Translations under genes and position numbers: made by a program | In this document: positions 34,453 to 46,096 of the stretch, one piece after another | How the letters are laid out: every line of letters begins with the position of its first letter | How positions within the stretch are numbered: position 1 is the first letter of the stretch | DNA from: Azorinus chamasolen | Lineage: Eukaryota; Mollusca; Bivalvia; Cardiida; Solecurtidae | Reading direction: 5' to 3' | DNA: 64,000 nt | Assembly: GCA_963576725.1 (NCBI GenBank) | Contig: OY755242.1 | Location: forward strand, 23,828,656 to 23,892,655 | The notes under the pieces: model-generated | What the model was told of the DNA's origin: nothing | Database searches by the model: none | The model's input: only the letters and a program-made list of their open reading frames with translations

Positions 34453-34713
34453 ACTTCAAAATTAAACAAAGCTTTGAAAAACTAATAACAAAGTGTCAAA
34501 CAGCTTAGATCCGTGATGAGGCATCGCAATACTCAGTGTCTCACCTGGGTCGTTGCTGTTTGCAAATGCGAAGCAAGTCGCAAATAGCATGATAATGGAC
34601 AGGTTCGAATATCTGACACAGTTCACGTTGCCAAAACTTATCAGTTATTACTGTGGGTTATAATCGTGTTGTAATCTTCCGATTGTGATCAGAGAAAATC
34701 TTCAGGGCAAACG

Positions 34714-34873
34714 ATGAGGACGGTGTTCAAGTGTATTCTGGTGGCTGCCTTCCTCGGGCTAGTGCAATGTTATGAGGACAAAACTGTGTACCAGTATTTG
34801 GTGGACAAGGGTTACACAGAATTTGTCAAACTCTTGAATGAGGCAGGGTTACAGAAACAGCTGATTGGACAAG
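34714..34873 (+). CDS. Gene C exon 1 (signal peptide)
   Basis: ATG at 34714, donor AAG|GTTTGT, 160 nt. It has the same leader as gene B, with the N to K change in VDKGYTE. Confidence 0.9.
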
Positions 34874-37800
34874 GTTTGTAAATTATGAAAAATGATGTAG
34901 GTATTGATAATTAATTATAGCGTATGTTTCCTAATGTAACAGTTTGTTACGTGATGTTGACTATTTACCCAAATACAAATGGTTATATAGAATTCATTAA
35001 TTCCTTAACACTTTACCTCATGAATATTCATGTAAGTTATAATAATATCATGAATATTACTTAGATTAGATTTTAAGACATAATGAACATAGGAAATTTG
35101 GCCATGGCAGAAATTATCTTCAGCGACGGACATGGGAATCTGGTAACTGCTTAATACGGGGTGGGGGATAATACACAAAAATCCAATAGGAGCTTTCTGT
35201 ATTACTTTTGACCTGCATTAAGCTACCACGTTTTGATGGTAACCTAACATATGTTCTACTTTATTATTTCAAAAGCAAATAGAGCAGGCCCCAGTACTAT
35301 CATAATACTTATTGATCGAGAATATTAAATGTATCAATTCACAGATAGGGAATTACAGATATCTTAATGGGGATTACTTGTACATTTTACAGCGAGGTCT
35401 CCGCTATCGGCCAAGAAATATTAAATGCAATTTATTTGGTTTCAAAATTCATTGTTCTATTAAAGGTCCTTTCACTGTTTTTGCGCCAACAAACGCTGCG
35501 CTCTCCAACTTAGATCCAGCGGTGAGTTCCGCCATTGCCAACAACCCTTCGCAAAAGAAGTCCATAGTGAAATACCACATTGCTGCAAACTTCCTACTGG
35601 TTCCACAAGTGCATGGCCAACAAAATGTAGGCACAATGGCTGGCCAAAACATCGAGGCATTACATATAGGATCGGTAAGTTATGATAATAATAATCCGTC
35701 CTGGTTCAGATCACCGGTTCGATGTATTTCAATTTTCTGTAAACAAAAGACAAGGTATACATTATAAGTATAATTTAAACTGCATTTACACTGACGTATA
35801 TTTTGTTTTAAGTTCCGCTAATACTTATGCATTGAAACCTATTTGACACATATTATATTTAGTCAACTTGTCCAAATTAGGTTTTCGTTGTTCATCGCAA
35901 ACAAACAATATACTGGTATAAATTACTAACATCTATGGGTTTAGCAAATAGTATTGTCCCTGATCAGACGGTTGTTTCAAGAGCCCTATGTTTTCGGTCA
36001 AGCCTATTTGCTTATTCCATTATAGGGTCAAATCCGTGTTGGTCATTTCCCAACCATGGGCGTGGGAGTAAAAGTATTAAACTACAGTACAATTTGTGTT
36101 AACATTAAACATTCTGTTGATGTATTCAACGTTTTAAATTTGATATCTGGATGGAAAACAATTAAATCGTTATAGTCGTTCACTACTTTCTGCCCCGCAA
36201 GTCTCTGTTGTTAAAGCATTACTTCATACGCGTCATAAAACCTCTTTAATGCAACAAATTAATGAATAGACATGGTTGATTTTAAACGCAGGTGATTGCT
36301 TAAAGCATGTAAAATAAGTGCGTGAAGTTCGTTCCTATGAAAGCGTTTTGCATACCTTTCGTCCGGCATTGAGCAAACACCTATCTATAAGATCTTGATT
36401 TATACATATTCTTGTGATAGCAATACAGTAGAACCTGCCGAAGAGGCCATTAATTTATTGAACACATGAATCTTAAAAGGTAGGCAGTTGCTTAATGCAG
36501 GGTAAAGGTAATGCAGAAAGCTCCTATAATTTTGACCTGCATTGACCAGTTGGTGTGTTCTGAATATATGTTACGCTACGATTTAAATAATAATGTGTTA
36601 TAACCCAAACACTAAAATGAAGTGGTATAAACCACTTTTCTTGCATCTCGCTTTAATTCTTTCCAGTTATGTTTCATTAAGGGAACCATAACAGTACCTA
36701 CAACCGCTGCAAGTAATATGGGTTTTACATGTTTCGTGTAAATAAAATACCTTCGTCGAAATCCATTGACCTTCTGACCTCCACTAGTTCTAGATAATGA
36801 AATGGACGTACTGTATTTTAATTCTGCAGTCACTGATTCTCAACAACGTCACCCATGTTGATAACGCCCCCAACAACGACATCATCTGCAACAATGGTAT
36901 CGTGCAGCCCATCGACAGACTCTTGATTCCTCCTGTGTTCGGAACTGACGACATCGCTTCAGTCCTCATCGAGAGGGACGACCTATTCCAGGAATTTTTC
37001 ATGTCAATCCTTCTTGCAAACATGACGTCGTACTTTAAAAGTAAGTGCAAGAACAGCGTCCTCCAGTTTCTCAACAGCGCTCGTTTAACCCATTGTCTCA
37101 TAGGCTATATCTAGATGCAACCACTTTTAACAAATCTACCAAAAATGAGCATTAGTTAGAGAAAAGGAAGTTTTTAGAATTTTGTAGTTTGAAACCAATT
37201 TGATAAATAGAGCATTCGCTCCTATAGGAGCAAATGCTCTATTTATCACAATGGTTTCACAAAGTGACTTTTACAGAGTCTTCAAAAGTCGTCAATATAA
37301 GGGAATTGGTTAAATATACTTAATGAATTGAGTGTTTTTGGATTGTTTCTATTTACTTGATAAATATTTATGTCAGAAATACTGAAATCATGAATATTTA
37401 TTGGTTATTTTTATAATAGTAAATTAATACAAGAAATGTCATAGCACTAACCGAATAAGCAGATGTGTATAATTTTCGTTAGATCCTGATCAGACGAGTC
37501 ATATAGGAGCTCTCTGGTCTGGGTTGATACTGTTTGCAAAGAAAGAAAGGATTGTAGAGGAGTGAACACGTCCAAACGTAGGCTGCATAAACATGCAAAA
37601 ACTTGTAACTGATCCTGGTTTACTGATATCCCTTATGTGATTGCAAAGCTTATTTTGAATTAACTTCTAGTTTGATAACATATATATAATGGATCTCTAA
37701 AACGAAACCAAAACAACGAAGCACGACTGATGAAAAAGTCGGATAGTTTCAAAACAATCGTCTCATGATTTTAAAAGTGGAATACTGTTTAAAAGTACTT

Positions 37801-40800
37801 GGTCTAGTCCGGCTTTGCGCATATTGTCATAATTTCTAAAACCAATATCAAAAACCAAATACTGCAGACCTTTTTCAAATAACCATTTCATGATTCCTCC
37901 GATCTGGCCCTAGACTGTTTGATAGTGTGTATTGTATCGTTTTGTTCATTAATTATGTTTGTGTATGACTGGGGTTAATTTAGAACGGTGAGAACATCAA
38001 TAAGTAACTACTTAACCCATTTGTGCCATACGGCACGTCTGATCAGAGTCTACATTGTTTGCTGATTAATAATATAAAACAAAACGAAATTGAATATTTA
38101 GACCAGGCATTCCTTATATCAAAAATGGACTAATCTTATATATAAACATGGAAGAACCCGCTTGGCGCAAATGGGTTAATTCATGAATATTTTTAAGACA
38201 GGCAGTTGTTTAATACAGAACGTAAGTAATGAACACCAACACGCCAACGCATGTGATGCATTTCATCCGTTATGCATTCAGCTAAAATGTGTCATATGTC
38301 TTAAGGACCAACCCTTATATATTTCATTGGGTTTCACTCTAGAGAAGACTTGCATATATTGCACTTAAACATACTAGACGAATATTATATGTATGTTCAT
38401 AATTTATTTTAGGTGGGGAATACACACTTTTTGCACCGATAGATGCTGCATATGGGCAGGCATACAAAGGCATTTTGGGATCTCACATTCCTCTTGAGAA
38501 GAGAATAGAAATTTTCAAAGGTACATTAACTGCAATCTAGTTCGTTTATAACACCCAAATAACAACTATCTTCATTCATTACAAATAACCTCGTCCATAA
38601 GCAGAATTGATATGTTCTTCTTAGCTCTTTCGGTGCCAATGTCGCCAGTTGACACCATTGAAAACAATGCAGCCCCAGGTCAGATGCCGTCTTTTCAAGG
38701 CGGCATCTGATCTGGGACTTCACTGTTTTCAATAGTGTCAAGAATACAGGTTTTTAATATACCTTTACTATTTAGTTTAGAATTACATTTAATATGAAAT
38801 TCTTATTGCAGACGACACTTTTAAATTTGGCGCCAAAATAGTTAAAACATACATCGGCGTTTGTTGTTGCAAAATTATACAAACCATTACATTCACAAAA
38901 TTCATAAGCATGCTAAAATGTTATTCTTAGATCTTAAAACGTGTAACATCTAAGTATCAATATTCGAGTCATTGTGTGTCAGTTGCGAGATTCTTGCCAT
39001 AGTTTCCGAAGCTTAGAATATAGTCAAGATAACAATAAGAATCAGGCAATAATAGGTGTATTACTTCTATAATACCTTAGATTTTATAATAACATTTCTT
39101 GCGAAAATAATAGTGTTGTATCATGCTTAATCGGAACGTAGTAAAGTCAAGCAGGCAAAGCCACATATAAGACACAGCCACCACCAAAACACCGATAGAC
39201 AGCATGGCACACACATATACCCACACACAACCACACACCCAAACGCACACTCACACACGAGATTAACACAGAAAACATCAACAGACACACAAGAACTAGA
39301 GACAAACACTCCATACATGAACAAAATCACAAGCACAAAGACGTAAGGCAAACAAAAGGAAGGGTGACAAAGAGAGTACCGCCTAAAGTCTTTAATGAAG
39401 GTAATATATGTAGAACTAATAGGACAGTATACATTCTTTCCGCACTGCAGTGAGACTTCACAACCCTTCAGAATTTATTATATACATATAATGTACTTGT
39501 ATTTGTTGTGGCATATGTGGACGTGATTTCGATGCTTGTTACATTATGAATGTTATTGCAATAATAGGTGCATTTGCGGTCGTTATTACAATCATTGATG
39601 GAGTAATGACCATTATTTTCACGTGTGCTCATTTTGCATATATAAAGCGTAAATGTTTAGATGGATAAGTACATATTGCTGTTTATCTTGTCGAGATCAT
39701 AATTGCCCATGCTTTCTATTTTAATGGTTCAAATCTTTGATCAAGGGTACACCCAGATCGTAAAACTATTTCACTATTACTAGGACTAAGTCAAAACTGT
39801 GGTAACTGCATTTCATGATCTTTGCCAAAAACATGTGGAGATTCAAGTGAGACCCCTGATAAATCAGTGCATAAACTGGTTTACAATACAATACGAGTGT
39901 TTCATGTGAAAGGAACGAAACTTTAATATTGTCTATTCTTTACAAATAGTAAATTATTTCTTTAATGAATATTCATATGACAAATAAGGAATATTAATTA
40001 GATAAGTTTTATAATGACAGGTGAATATAGGATATTTTGACCATTACATCAACTGTAAAGTAAGATCTACGAACAGATACTGGTTAGACAAATGCCACAA
40101 GAACAGTGTAATACTGGTTTACTCTATTTGAAAATGTCTTAAAATGCGGGATTACAGGTTTGAACATAAGAATGCATTAAAAAAGAATTGTTACAGTTTA
40201 TGTACTTTTAGAAACGGTTAAATACCATATGGTACCTGGTGAGCGAGCTGCTGGGGTTCTGAATGACGGAGACCAATTATACACCCTACATGGAACACCG
40301 GTCAACATTACGAGAAATGCAAACGGTATCAATAATTATCAATAAACAATACTGTCGTTACATATTAACACTATTAATTTAGTGTATATCATTGTTATAA
40401 CACAATCAATTATATCGTTATTCGTTTAGTACATATCAGTTATATTCACAATAAATACTATCATTTTTCATTTATAATAATTGCATATTACAAATTAAAT
40501 ATAGGCTTTCAATAAAGGGGATTTGCTTTTATATCAACGAAAACGATAACTGGATATCTAGGTTAGTTAATGAATAATAAAAACCAATGGTTTGTCTTTT
40601 ATTGAATGTAAAATACATATTCAGATATTTCTCGATTAGATCATACCTGGTGTCTATACAAAATGCTTGGATCCTGATGTTGCATTCACTTGTGGCGTAC
40701 AGTACAAGCGACCACACAAACTCAGGTGGTACCTTTACCTGGCACTGGAAGGGTTAATGCAGGGCGAATGTTATTTCGAAAGCTCCTCTACTTTCGGTCT

Positions 40801-41604
40801 GCATTATGCATCGACGTATATGTGTTTCAGGAGTTCAGTGATTAATTCTTAAACCATTCCATCATAGAACCAATCTTTATCAGAATATTTACTAGAGAAT
40901 GTTCTCGCTCCGATTGAGCAAATGCTCTTTCCATCTCAATAATTTTTAAAAACGTCATTTTTGGAGGCGGCGAAAGGCGTCAATGGGGGGGGATATATTA
41001 AATCAATATCGCATTAAACATGTATAGATGTTTTACCCATTCCCTCATATTGACGACTTTTGACGACTCTGTAAAAGTCAGTTTGTGAAACCATTGTTAT
41101 AAATAGAGCATTTTCTCCTATAGGAGCAAAAGCTCTATTTATCACAATGGTTTCAAACTACAAAATTTTCCTTTTCTCTAGTTAATGCTCCTTTTCGGTA
41201 GATTTATTCAGAGAAGTTGTAACTAAATATAGCCTATGAGGTAATGGATTAAGTAGACACTTTAGAGGGGTTCTAATTTAAATTATTTCGAGTGGTTGTT
41301 TCTAACAGATTTTGCCAGGAGTAACGGCATCTTTTAACTTGAATTGCAAAGGTTTTAGTATACATGTATCATATTTTTGCAGGAGTATTGTTGTCAAATA
41401 TGTTTTAACTGTATATGTTTGTATTGTATCATTTTTGTTTCAGGACTGATGGTGAACAATGCACATATAGTTGACGCTAACATCGCTGCCTCTAATGGTG
41501 TAATCCATGCCATAGATAATCTTCTGTTCCCAATGGACATGTATGCCGAGCTGGTGCAGCTTTATAACCAATATGACAAAACTACGCCGGCAACGGTTGG
41601 TTAA
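34714..41604 (+). CDS. Gene C: secreted two-domain fasciclin (FAS1) protein
   Basis: Exons are 34714-34873, 35466-35674, 36830-37040, 38413-38520, 40212-40325 and 41444-41604, with lengths and phases identical to gene B (963 nt, 320 residues). The signal peptide and all six FAS1 motifs are intact. Differences from B seen by eye include VDKGYTE for VDNGYTE in exon 1, SNLDPAV and NVGTMAGQN in exon 2, IDRLL in exon 3, AAYGQAYKG and PLEKRIEIFK in exon 4, ETVKYHM in exon 5, and VNNAHIVDAN and AIDNLLFP in exon 6. No stop or frameshift is seen, so it is probably functional. Its intron 4 carries a PLE-related insert (39131-39384) shared with D and absent from B. A possible poly(A) signal ATTAAA is at 41661. 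Confidence 0.92.
35466..35674 (+). CDS. Gene C exon 2 (FAS1-1 H1 and YH motifs)
   Basis: Acceptor TATTAAAG, donor TCG|GTAAGT, 209 nt. It encodes GPFTVFAPTNAALSNLDPAV. Confidence 0.9.
36830..37040 (+). CDS. Gene C exon 3 (FAS1-1 H2, start of FAS1-2)
   Basis: Acceptor TTCTGCAG, donor AAA|GTAAGT, 211 nt. It encodes NGIVQPIDRLLIPPVFGTDD. Confidence 0.9.
37084..37313. mobile_element. TTAA-type MITE, gene C intron 3
   Basis: Duplication partner of 19933-20160. Confidence 0.85.
38413..38520 (+). CDS. Gene C exon 4 (FAS1-2 H1 motif)
   Basis: Acceptor ATTTTAG, donor AAAG|GTACAT, 108 nt. It encodes GEYTLFAPIDAAYGQAYKG. Confidence 0.88.
38660..38730. repeat. Palindromic hairpin, gene C intron 4
   Basis: Partner of 21502-21569. 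GAAAACAATGCAG pairs with CACTGTTTTC. Confidence 0.78.
39131..39384 (-). mobile_element. Short PLE-related insert in gene C intron 4
   Basis: It shares AGTAAAGTCAAGCAGGCAAA, the CACACA-rich centre and AAAGAGAGTACCGCCT with 49569-49870. It sits after CTTAA. Gene B has the uninterrupted site near 21800. Confidence 0.65.
40212..40325 (+). CDS. Gene C exon 5 (FAS1-2 YH motif)
   Basis: Acceptor TACTTTTAG, donor ACG|GTATCA, 114 nt. It encodes ETVKYHMVPGERAAG. Confidence 0.88.
40852..41252. mobile_element. Two adjacent TTAA-type MITEs, gene C intron 5
   Basis: It matches the pair in gene B, but the second copy keeps its left end (TTTTACCCATTCCCTCATAT). Confidence 0.75.
41444..41604 (+). CDS. Gene C exon 6 (FAS1-2 H2, C-terminus)
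   Basis: Acceptor TTTGTTTCAG, stop TAA, 161 nt. It encodes NGVIHAIDNLLFPMDMYAEL and ends TTPATVG. Confidence 0.92.
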
Positions 41605-42376
41605 GTGGTCCAGCTTTAATTCATCTACAACACTATATGTAGTAAAGCAGTATACATGTAATTAAATTCTTTGTTTCTGTCATGTGTATGAGGAATCCAA
41701 TCCATTTGTATAAGGAACCTAACACCTACATAAGCGAGTATACCCAAGGCATTTCAAAGTATATGATGTTTTCATATAAAGAACAGTGATAGTCTCATGT
41801 ATCGTATCGCTTGCTGACAAAAGCAAAACTACTGTTGATTATAAATTAAACCTCAGAGGGAAAGCAAAGCAAGAAATAATGAGATTTCCTTTTAAAAAAC
41901 TACGTTTCTTGTCAAACCGATATTATACTCTCAACGCTCCCAATCGTTTCAATTCGGTGATTGATTATCGGCATTCTTTGGATAATTACGGACGAAATGC
42001 GAAGGAAAGATCTGAATGGACAAATTTATGTTTTCCGTCTGTGTTTTTTTTTTTTTGTGTTCCATATGCAGCTCTAAATTTTTAGAATATAAAAGTGACA
42101 TACCTGAGGACTTGGTGATATTTTTAGATAAAAATAACCCTCAAGCCTTTTATCATTTATGACCAAATATTGAAAATGACCGAGTGAACTAGGTTGCTGT
42201 TGTTTTACCCTTCTATTCCGTTTGATGTTAGGATATAGACATCAAATATATCAAATTTCAAATGAATATGAATATTGGTCTTTATAGCAGATGGTTACTT
42301 AATATAGGGAGACTTTCATGCAGAAAGTTCCCACGTTAACTCTTTCCCTCATATGAACGTGTTTCACGCATTTGCA
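41605..42376. other. 3' flank module Z of gene C, part before the Naiad
   Basis: It matches 23964-25376 without the MITE and the B-specific hairpin. No gene is recognised. Confidence 0.6.
41661..41666 (+). promoter_or_regulatory. Possible poly(A) signal of gene C
   Basis: ATTAAA lies 57 bp after the stop. It is identical in gene D (63955-63960) and mutated in gene B. Confidence 0.4.
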
Positions 42377-42580
42377 AAACCGGTTTAAACCCCCGGTGAC
42401 TTTTGTCACTGACCGTTCCAAGGCGGTACTTCCATCTTCCTCCTATTGTATGTTTGTTTTGTCTTTGTGCGTCTCTTGTTGTTTTTTCTACCCATGTACA
42501 TTTGCTGTTTCCTTGTGTTGCTGTTCGGGCGAGTGCTTGTTCTGTATGTGGTATTTCCTGCATGACTCATTTTTGTACTT
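42377..42580 (+). repeat. Left pseudo-LTR of the Naiad
   Basis: It begins AAACCGGTTTAAACCCCCGG and ends TTTTTGTACTT. It reads identical to 46337-46540, offset 3960 bp. Confidence 0.9.
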
Positions 42581-42842
42581 TTATTATCACAACAGTGTTG
42601 CTTGTGCCGTGTGGTGGCCGTAAAAAGTCTCCCCGTACACGTAATCGATGTTGTTATCATTCTCTTGCAGGATATGCAAGTAACATACACAACTCTCATT
42701 CGCCTCTTACATCATCATAAGTATGTCATGCACCTCGTGGTAGGTGTTGTGTTCACCAACAATTTGATGCACTTGGTAGCTACACTAATGTAATTGACGT
42801 GTTGATGAACACAATACAGGTGCCCCTCTATCACTTTCCAAT
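42581..42842 (+). other. Naiad 5' leader
   Basis: This stretch of 262 bp lies between the left pseudo-LTR and the first ATG. It includes GTGGTGGCCGTAAAAAGTC, which recurs in diverged form near 16050. A possible internal promoter cannot be recognised by eye. Confidence 0.5.
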
Positions 42843-45800
42843 ATGAATAAAGTTAAAATACCTCGAATAGAACTAAAAGCTTTAAATATGCAATCTGTGT
42901 CGTCTGTACAAGTACCCAGAAATATTTCTAATTTCTCTTCCCTTCAACCTTTTGTTCGTTTAAAACAACTTAATCTTCAGTCGGCTTCATCTTTTCACAT
43001 ACCATCTCTTTCTATTAATAAATGTTTTTTCAATGGACCAAGAGTTGTACTTTCACCTTTAAAATCTGTTATCCAAAATGTTTCTTCTATTCGTAAAAGG
43101 TCCTTATGCAGGCGACACAGAGTGTATCCAATTATCCAAAAGTGCTTTGCTAAGAGGTGCATATGTTGTAATAACATTTCTTGTAATTCCACTATAAAAT
43201 CTACAGTTAATGGTAGAACATTTAATGTCAAGATAAACTCAGACGTTGATTGTACTACTACTAACGTTATTTATGTTTTAACTTGAAACGTGCCTAGTTG
43301 CGGTATACAGTACGTAGGACAAACAGGACGTGCTTTGAAAACTCGATTTCGTGAGCATGCATATCAGTGTCGAAATCGTAAACTAAACAATTTTTTATAC
43401 CAACACTTTCGAAAATCTGGCCATTCTTTTAAAGATGTTTTAGTACAAATTGTTGAGCATATAACATATGATAAGGAGGCGACTAGTAGCTTTAAATCGA
43501 AAGCTAGATTTATATCTGAATTAAATTGGATCAAAAAATTGCAAACACCTTTTCCTTTAGGACTGAATGATAATATTTACCAGACTGGAAATATTTCAAA
43601 AGAACCAGATATAGATATTTTTTCAATTTTTTCTATTAGAAAACGCAAATCTCGATCGCATGGCATTCGCAAGAATGGTAATATTAAACGAAAATCTCGT
43701 TTGAAATTGACTCTTCTTGATCTACATACTTTACGCCTAATTTCGGGTAAACATGCCATGCTTTCTAGACTTTCCTCCTTATCTATATGTTCATTAAAAG
43801 AAATTGACGAGCAAGCCGATAAAATTATTTTTCGATCAGATCCTCTCATAGGAACGGCTAGTTTGATACAAAGCTTTACTCTACATGTTCTCAGACCGCA
43901 CATCGACAAATTATCTGAACACCAAAGATTCTTCTTGAAAATTCCTTTTATTAATAAAGGTATTGATTTTATTGACCTCCAAAGTATTTTTAGAGACAAA
44001 AATGTAATTGACACTATTCCTAAATACTTTAAAAATACAGAACCACCTATCATCTGCTACAAATATAACAAACCCATCAGAAATACAATTTTCAACTATA
44101 ATAAAATTGTGGCCGACCTTAATATTAATGATAATATTCCTGATAATTGAGATTGCGCCACCTCAAAATTTTGCTATTCTCCGGCTGGTCATGTGATTAC
44201 TGGTAATTTTGAGATAATTAAAGATAAACGTCTACGATCTCTTTTGAATAAAGGTCCCAAATATAGAATACCATCCTTGATAGATTTTAACTCTTGTCGA
44301 GTTCAGATTGCGGAGGCTTTACAAAATTTTAGTATTAAATGGTGTCGAAGAGAACATGTTGAGTCTACTGCCCTTTCTTGTTGGAAAAAACTAATTTTTG
44401 ATATAATTGATAAACGCATTTCCTTTTACAGCTCTAATAAACACCTTCTTCCACCTAAACCTAGAACTTCATTTAGACATCTTAAAAAGGGTTTACAGGA
44501 TTTCCATTCAAAATACGTTTTTGTTCCTGCTGATAAGGCATCAAATAATGTGATTATTATTTGACGATTACATTATATCGATGTCTTGAAGCAGGAAATT
44601 ACTAATACCAAGTCATACATTTCAGTTACCACTGACGAAAAGACCATCATTTCAGACCATGTCAAAAAGTGTGAACAATTTGGAACCGATATTAAAATTA
44701 CACAACATAAACTTCCTACTATGTATTGGTTACCAAAACTACATAAAAAACCATATAAAGCGCGTTTCATTGCAAATTCTAGTTCATGTACAACTACTAA
44801 ATTGTCTATACTTTTGACTTCTTGTTTAACGAAGGTAAAGGAACATGTAAAATTTTACTGTGATAAGACTTATGAAAATTCTGGAATAAATCTCTTCTGG
44901 TCTATTAAGAACTCTTCAGAAGTCTTAAACAAACTTAAGAACAAAAGGTATCTTGCATCCACTGTAAGCACTTACGATTTTTCTACTCTGTACACAACTC
45001 TTCCTCATATTTTAATTAAGGATAAGCTTACTAACTTGATCCAGAAAGTATTTGCCCGGGAAAAAACATCGTTCTTGGCATGTAATGCTGAAAAAGCTTT
45101 CTTTACTGACGAGCAAATGAAATATTACACCAATTGGACTTGCTCAGAAGTTTGCGAAGCACTAACCTTTCTTTTGGATAACATATTTGTACGTTATGGG
45201 AATGCTATATACCGTCAGGTAATTGGTATTCCCATGGGTACGAATTGTGCACCACTTGTCGCAGATTTGTTTTTGTACTGCTATGAGAGAGATTTCATGT
45301 TGAGTTTGAATCCTCAATCACAAGAAGATGTTATAAAAGCCTTCAATGATACTTGTCGATATTTGGATGATATTTTTAACTTAGATAACCCTTTCTTTAA
45401 TGCTCTGATTCCTACAATTTATCCTAAAGAACTCAAATTGAATAAAGCTAACCCGTCCGACAATTATGCAGCGTTTCTTGACCTAGACCTTAAAATTAAT
45501 AATGGAATGATTTCTTCTAAAATATATGACAAAAGAGATGATTTTGATTTTAATATTGTAAATTTTCCTCATCTTGACGGGGATGTTCCCCGTGCTCCAT
45601 CTTACGGGGTTTATATATCTCAACTTATTCGTTTTGCTAGAGCTTGTTCATCTATTGACGATTTTAACAGTCGAAATCTCATTTTAACTGAAAAACTGCT
45701 TAAACAAGGATATAGATACCATAAACTAAGAAAAACTTTCTCTAAATTTTACTATCGAAATCTCTCGCTTATTGGCAAGTACAAATGTAATCTCAAGGTA

Positions 45801-46034
45801 CTTTTGCGACACGGTATTTCACATCCTGAATTTTATGGTGATGTGATTTACAAACTTCGTAGAATTATTGGACATACCCATTTTCTCACTTTGTTCATCA
45901 AATATATAAAACAATTCATTAAAAAGGGATATGATCCTGTATTATTACAACATACTGCATGTTTGGTTGTGAACCCTTTTACAGTTGGCAATCACGCTGG
46001 CCTCTTTGCATGTACGCCGACAAGAAAGGTTTAG
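42843..46034 (+). CDS. Naiad polyprotein: GIY-YIG nuclease, CxC linker and reverse transcriptase, with three in-frame UGA codons
   Basis: One frame of 1,064 codons ends in TAG. It is interrupted only by TGA at 43284, 44148 and 44562 (codons 148, 436 and 574). The frame stays open on both sides of each, with family motifs continuing across. Nuclease: residues about 130-215, CGIQYVGQTGRALKTRF, FREH, then HFRKSGHSF, with UGA148 where the first Cys of the CCHH set is expected. Linker: UGA436-D-C, then GHVITGN and LLNKGPKYR, so the characteristic CxC reads UxC. RT: DKASNN followed by UGA574, YWLPKLHKKPYKARF, motif A YDFSTLYTTLP, motif B GIPMGTNCAPLVADL, and motif C CRYLDDIF with the catalytic aspartates. 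With the SECIS-like hairpin at 46032-46096 I infer that UGA encodes selenocysteine. The enzyme would copy element RNA and nick target DNA in the nucleus. Confidence 0.9.
43284..43286 (+). other. In-frame UGA 1 (predicted Sec148, nuclease CCHH position)
   Basis: It is preceded by NVIYVLT and followed by NVPSCGIQYVGQT. In Penelope-like nucleases a cysteine precedes the C...YVGxT signature at this place. Confidence 0.8.
44148..44150 (+). other. In-frame UGA 2 (predicted Sec436, CxC linker motif)
   Basis: The context is IPDN-UGA-DCATSKFCYSPAGHVITG. The defining CxC motif of Naiad elements becomes UxC. Confidence 0.82.
44562..44564 (+). other. In-frame UGA 3 (predicted Sec574, RT fingers)
   Basis: The context is DKASNNVIII-UGA-RLHYIDVLKQEI, early in the RT fingers. 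The frame continues directly into the RT core. Confidence 0.78.
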
Positions 46035-46096
46035 TACTCTATGAAGGCGACCTCTTAAATCCAGAAATGGAAGGAGAACGTCGGATATCTGTACTA
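46032..46096 (+). promoter_or_regulatory. SECIS-like element beginning at the stop codon
   Basis: The hand-folded structure matches a form-2 eukaryotic SECIS. Helix I is TAGTAC (46032-46037) with GTACTA (46091-46096). The internal loop is TCT(A)/ATCT. The quartet is TGAA (46042-46045) with GGAT (46083-46086), fitting UGAN/KGAW. Helix II of 11 positions is 46046-46056 with 46072-46082, with two central mismatches. Unpaired AAA is at 46057-46059. A mini-stem TCC/GGA with a 6-nt loop caps it. Its 5' strand includes the UAG stop itself. SECIS elements recruit SBP2 and EFSec to decode UGA as selenocysteine. Confidence 0.82.

Larger units (their letters stand above)
33175..34713. other. Promoter-proximal module Y, copy 2 (upstream of gene C)
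   Basis: Partner of 15933-17547. It includes a GAAT repeat near 33238-33258. No gene is seen. Confidence 0.7.

Noticed and set aside
41786..42085. 99-codon open frame downstream of gene C
   Set aside because: The counterpart after gene B (24520-24890) is shifted by small indels. No known motif is seen. It is kept only as an unrecognised stretch.
42843..46034. Reading the three TGAs as ordinary disabling stops, or as a variant genetic code
   Set aside because: All three are in one frame with intact flanking motifs and no other stop type, which does not look like decay. A general UGA recoding is not needed: the FAS1 genes show ordinary codon use, and a SECIS-like hairpin offers a specific explanation. 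The conclusion remains a prediction.
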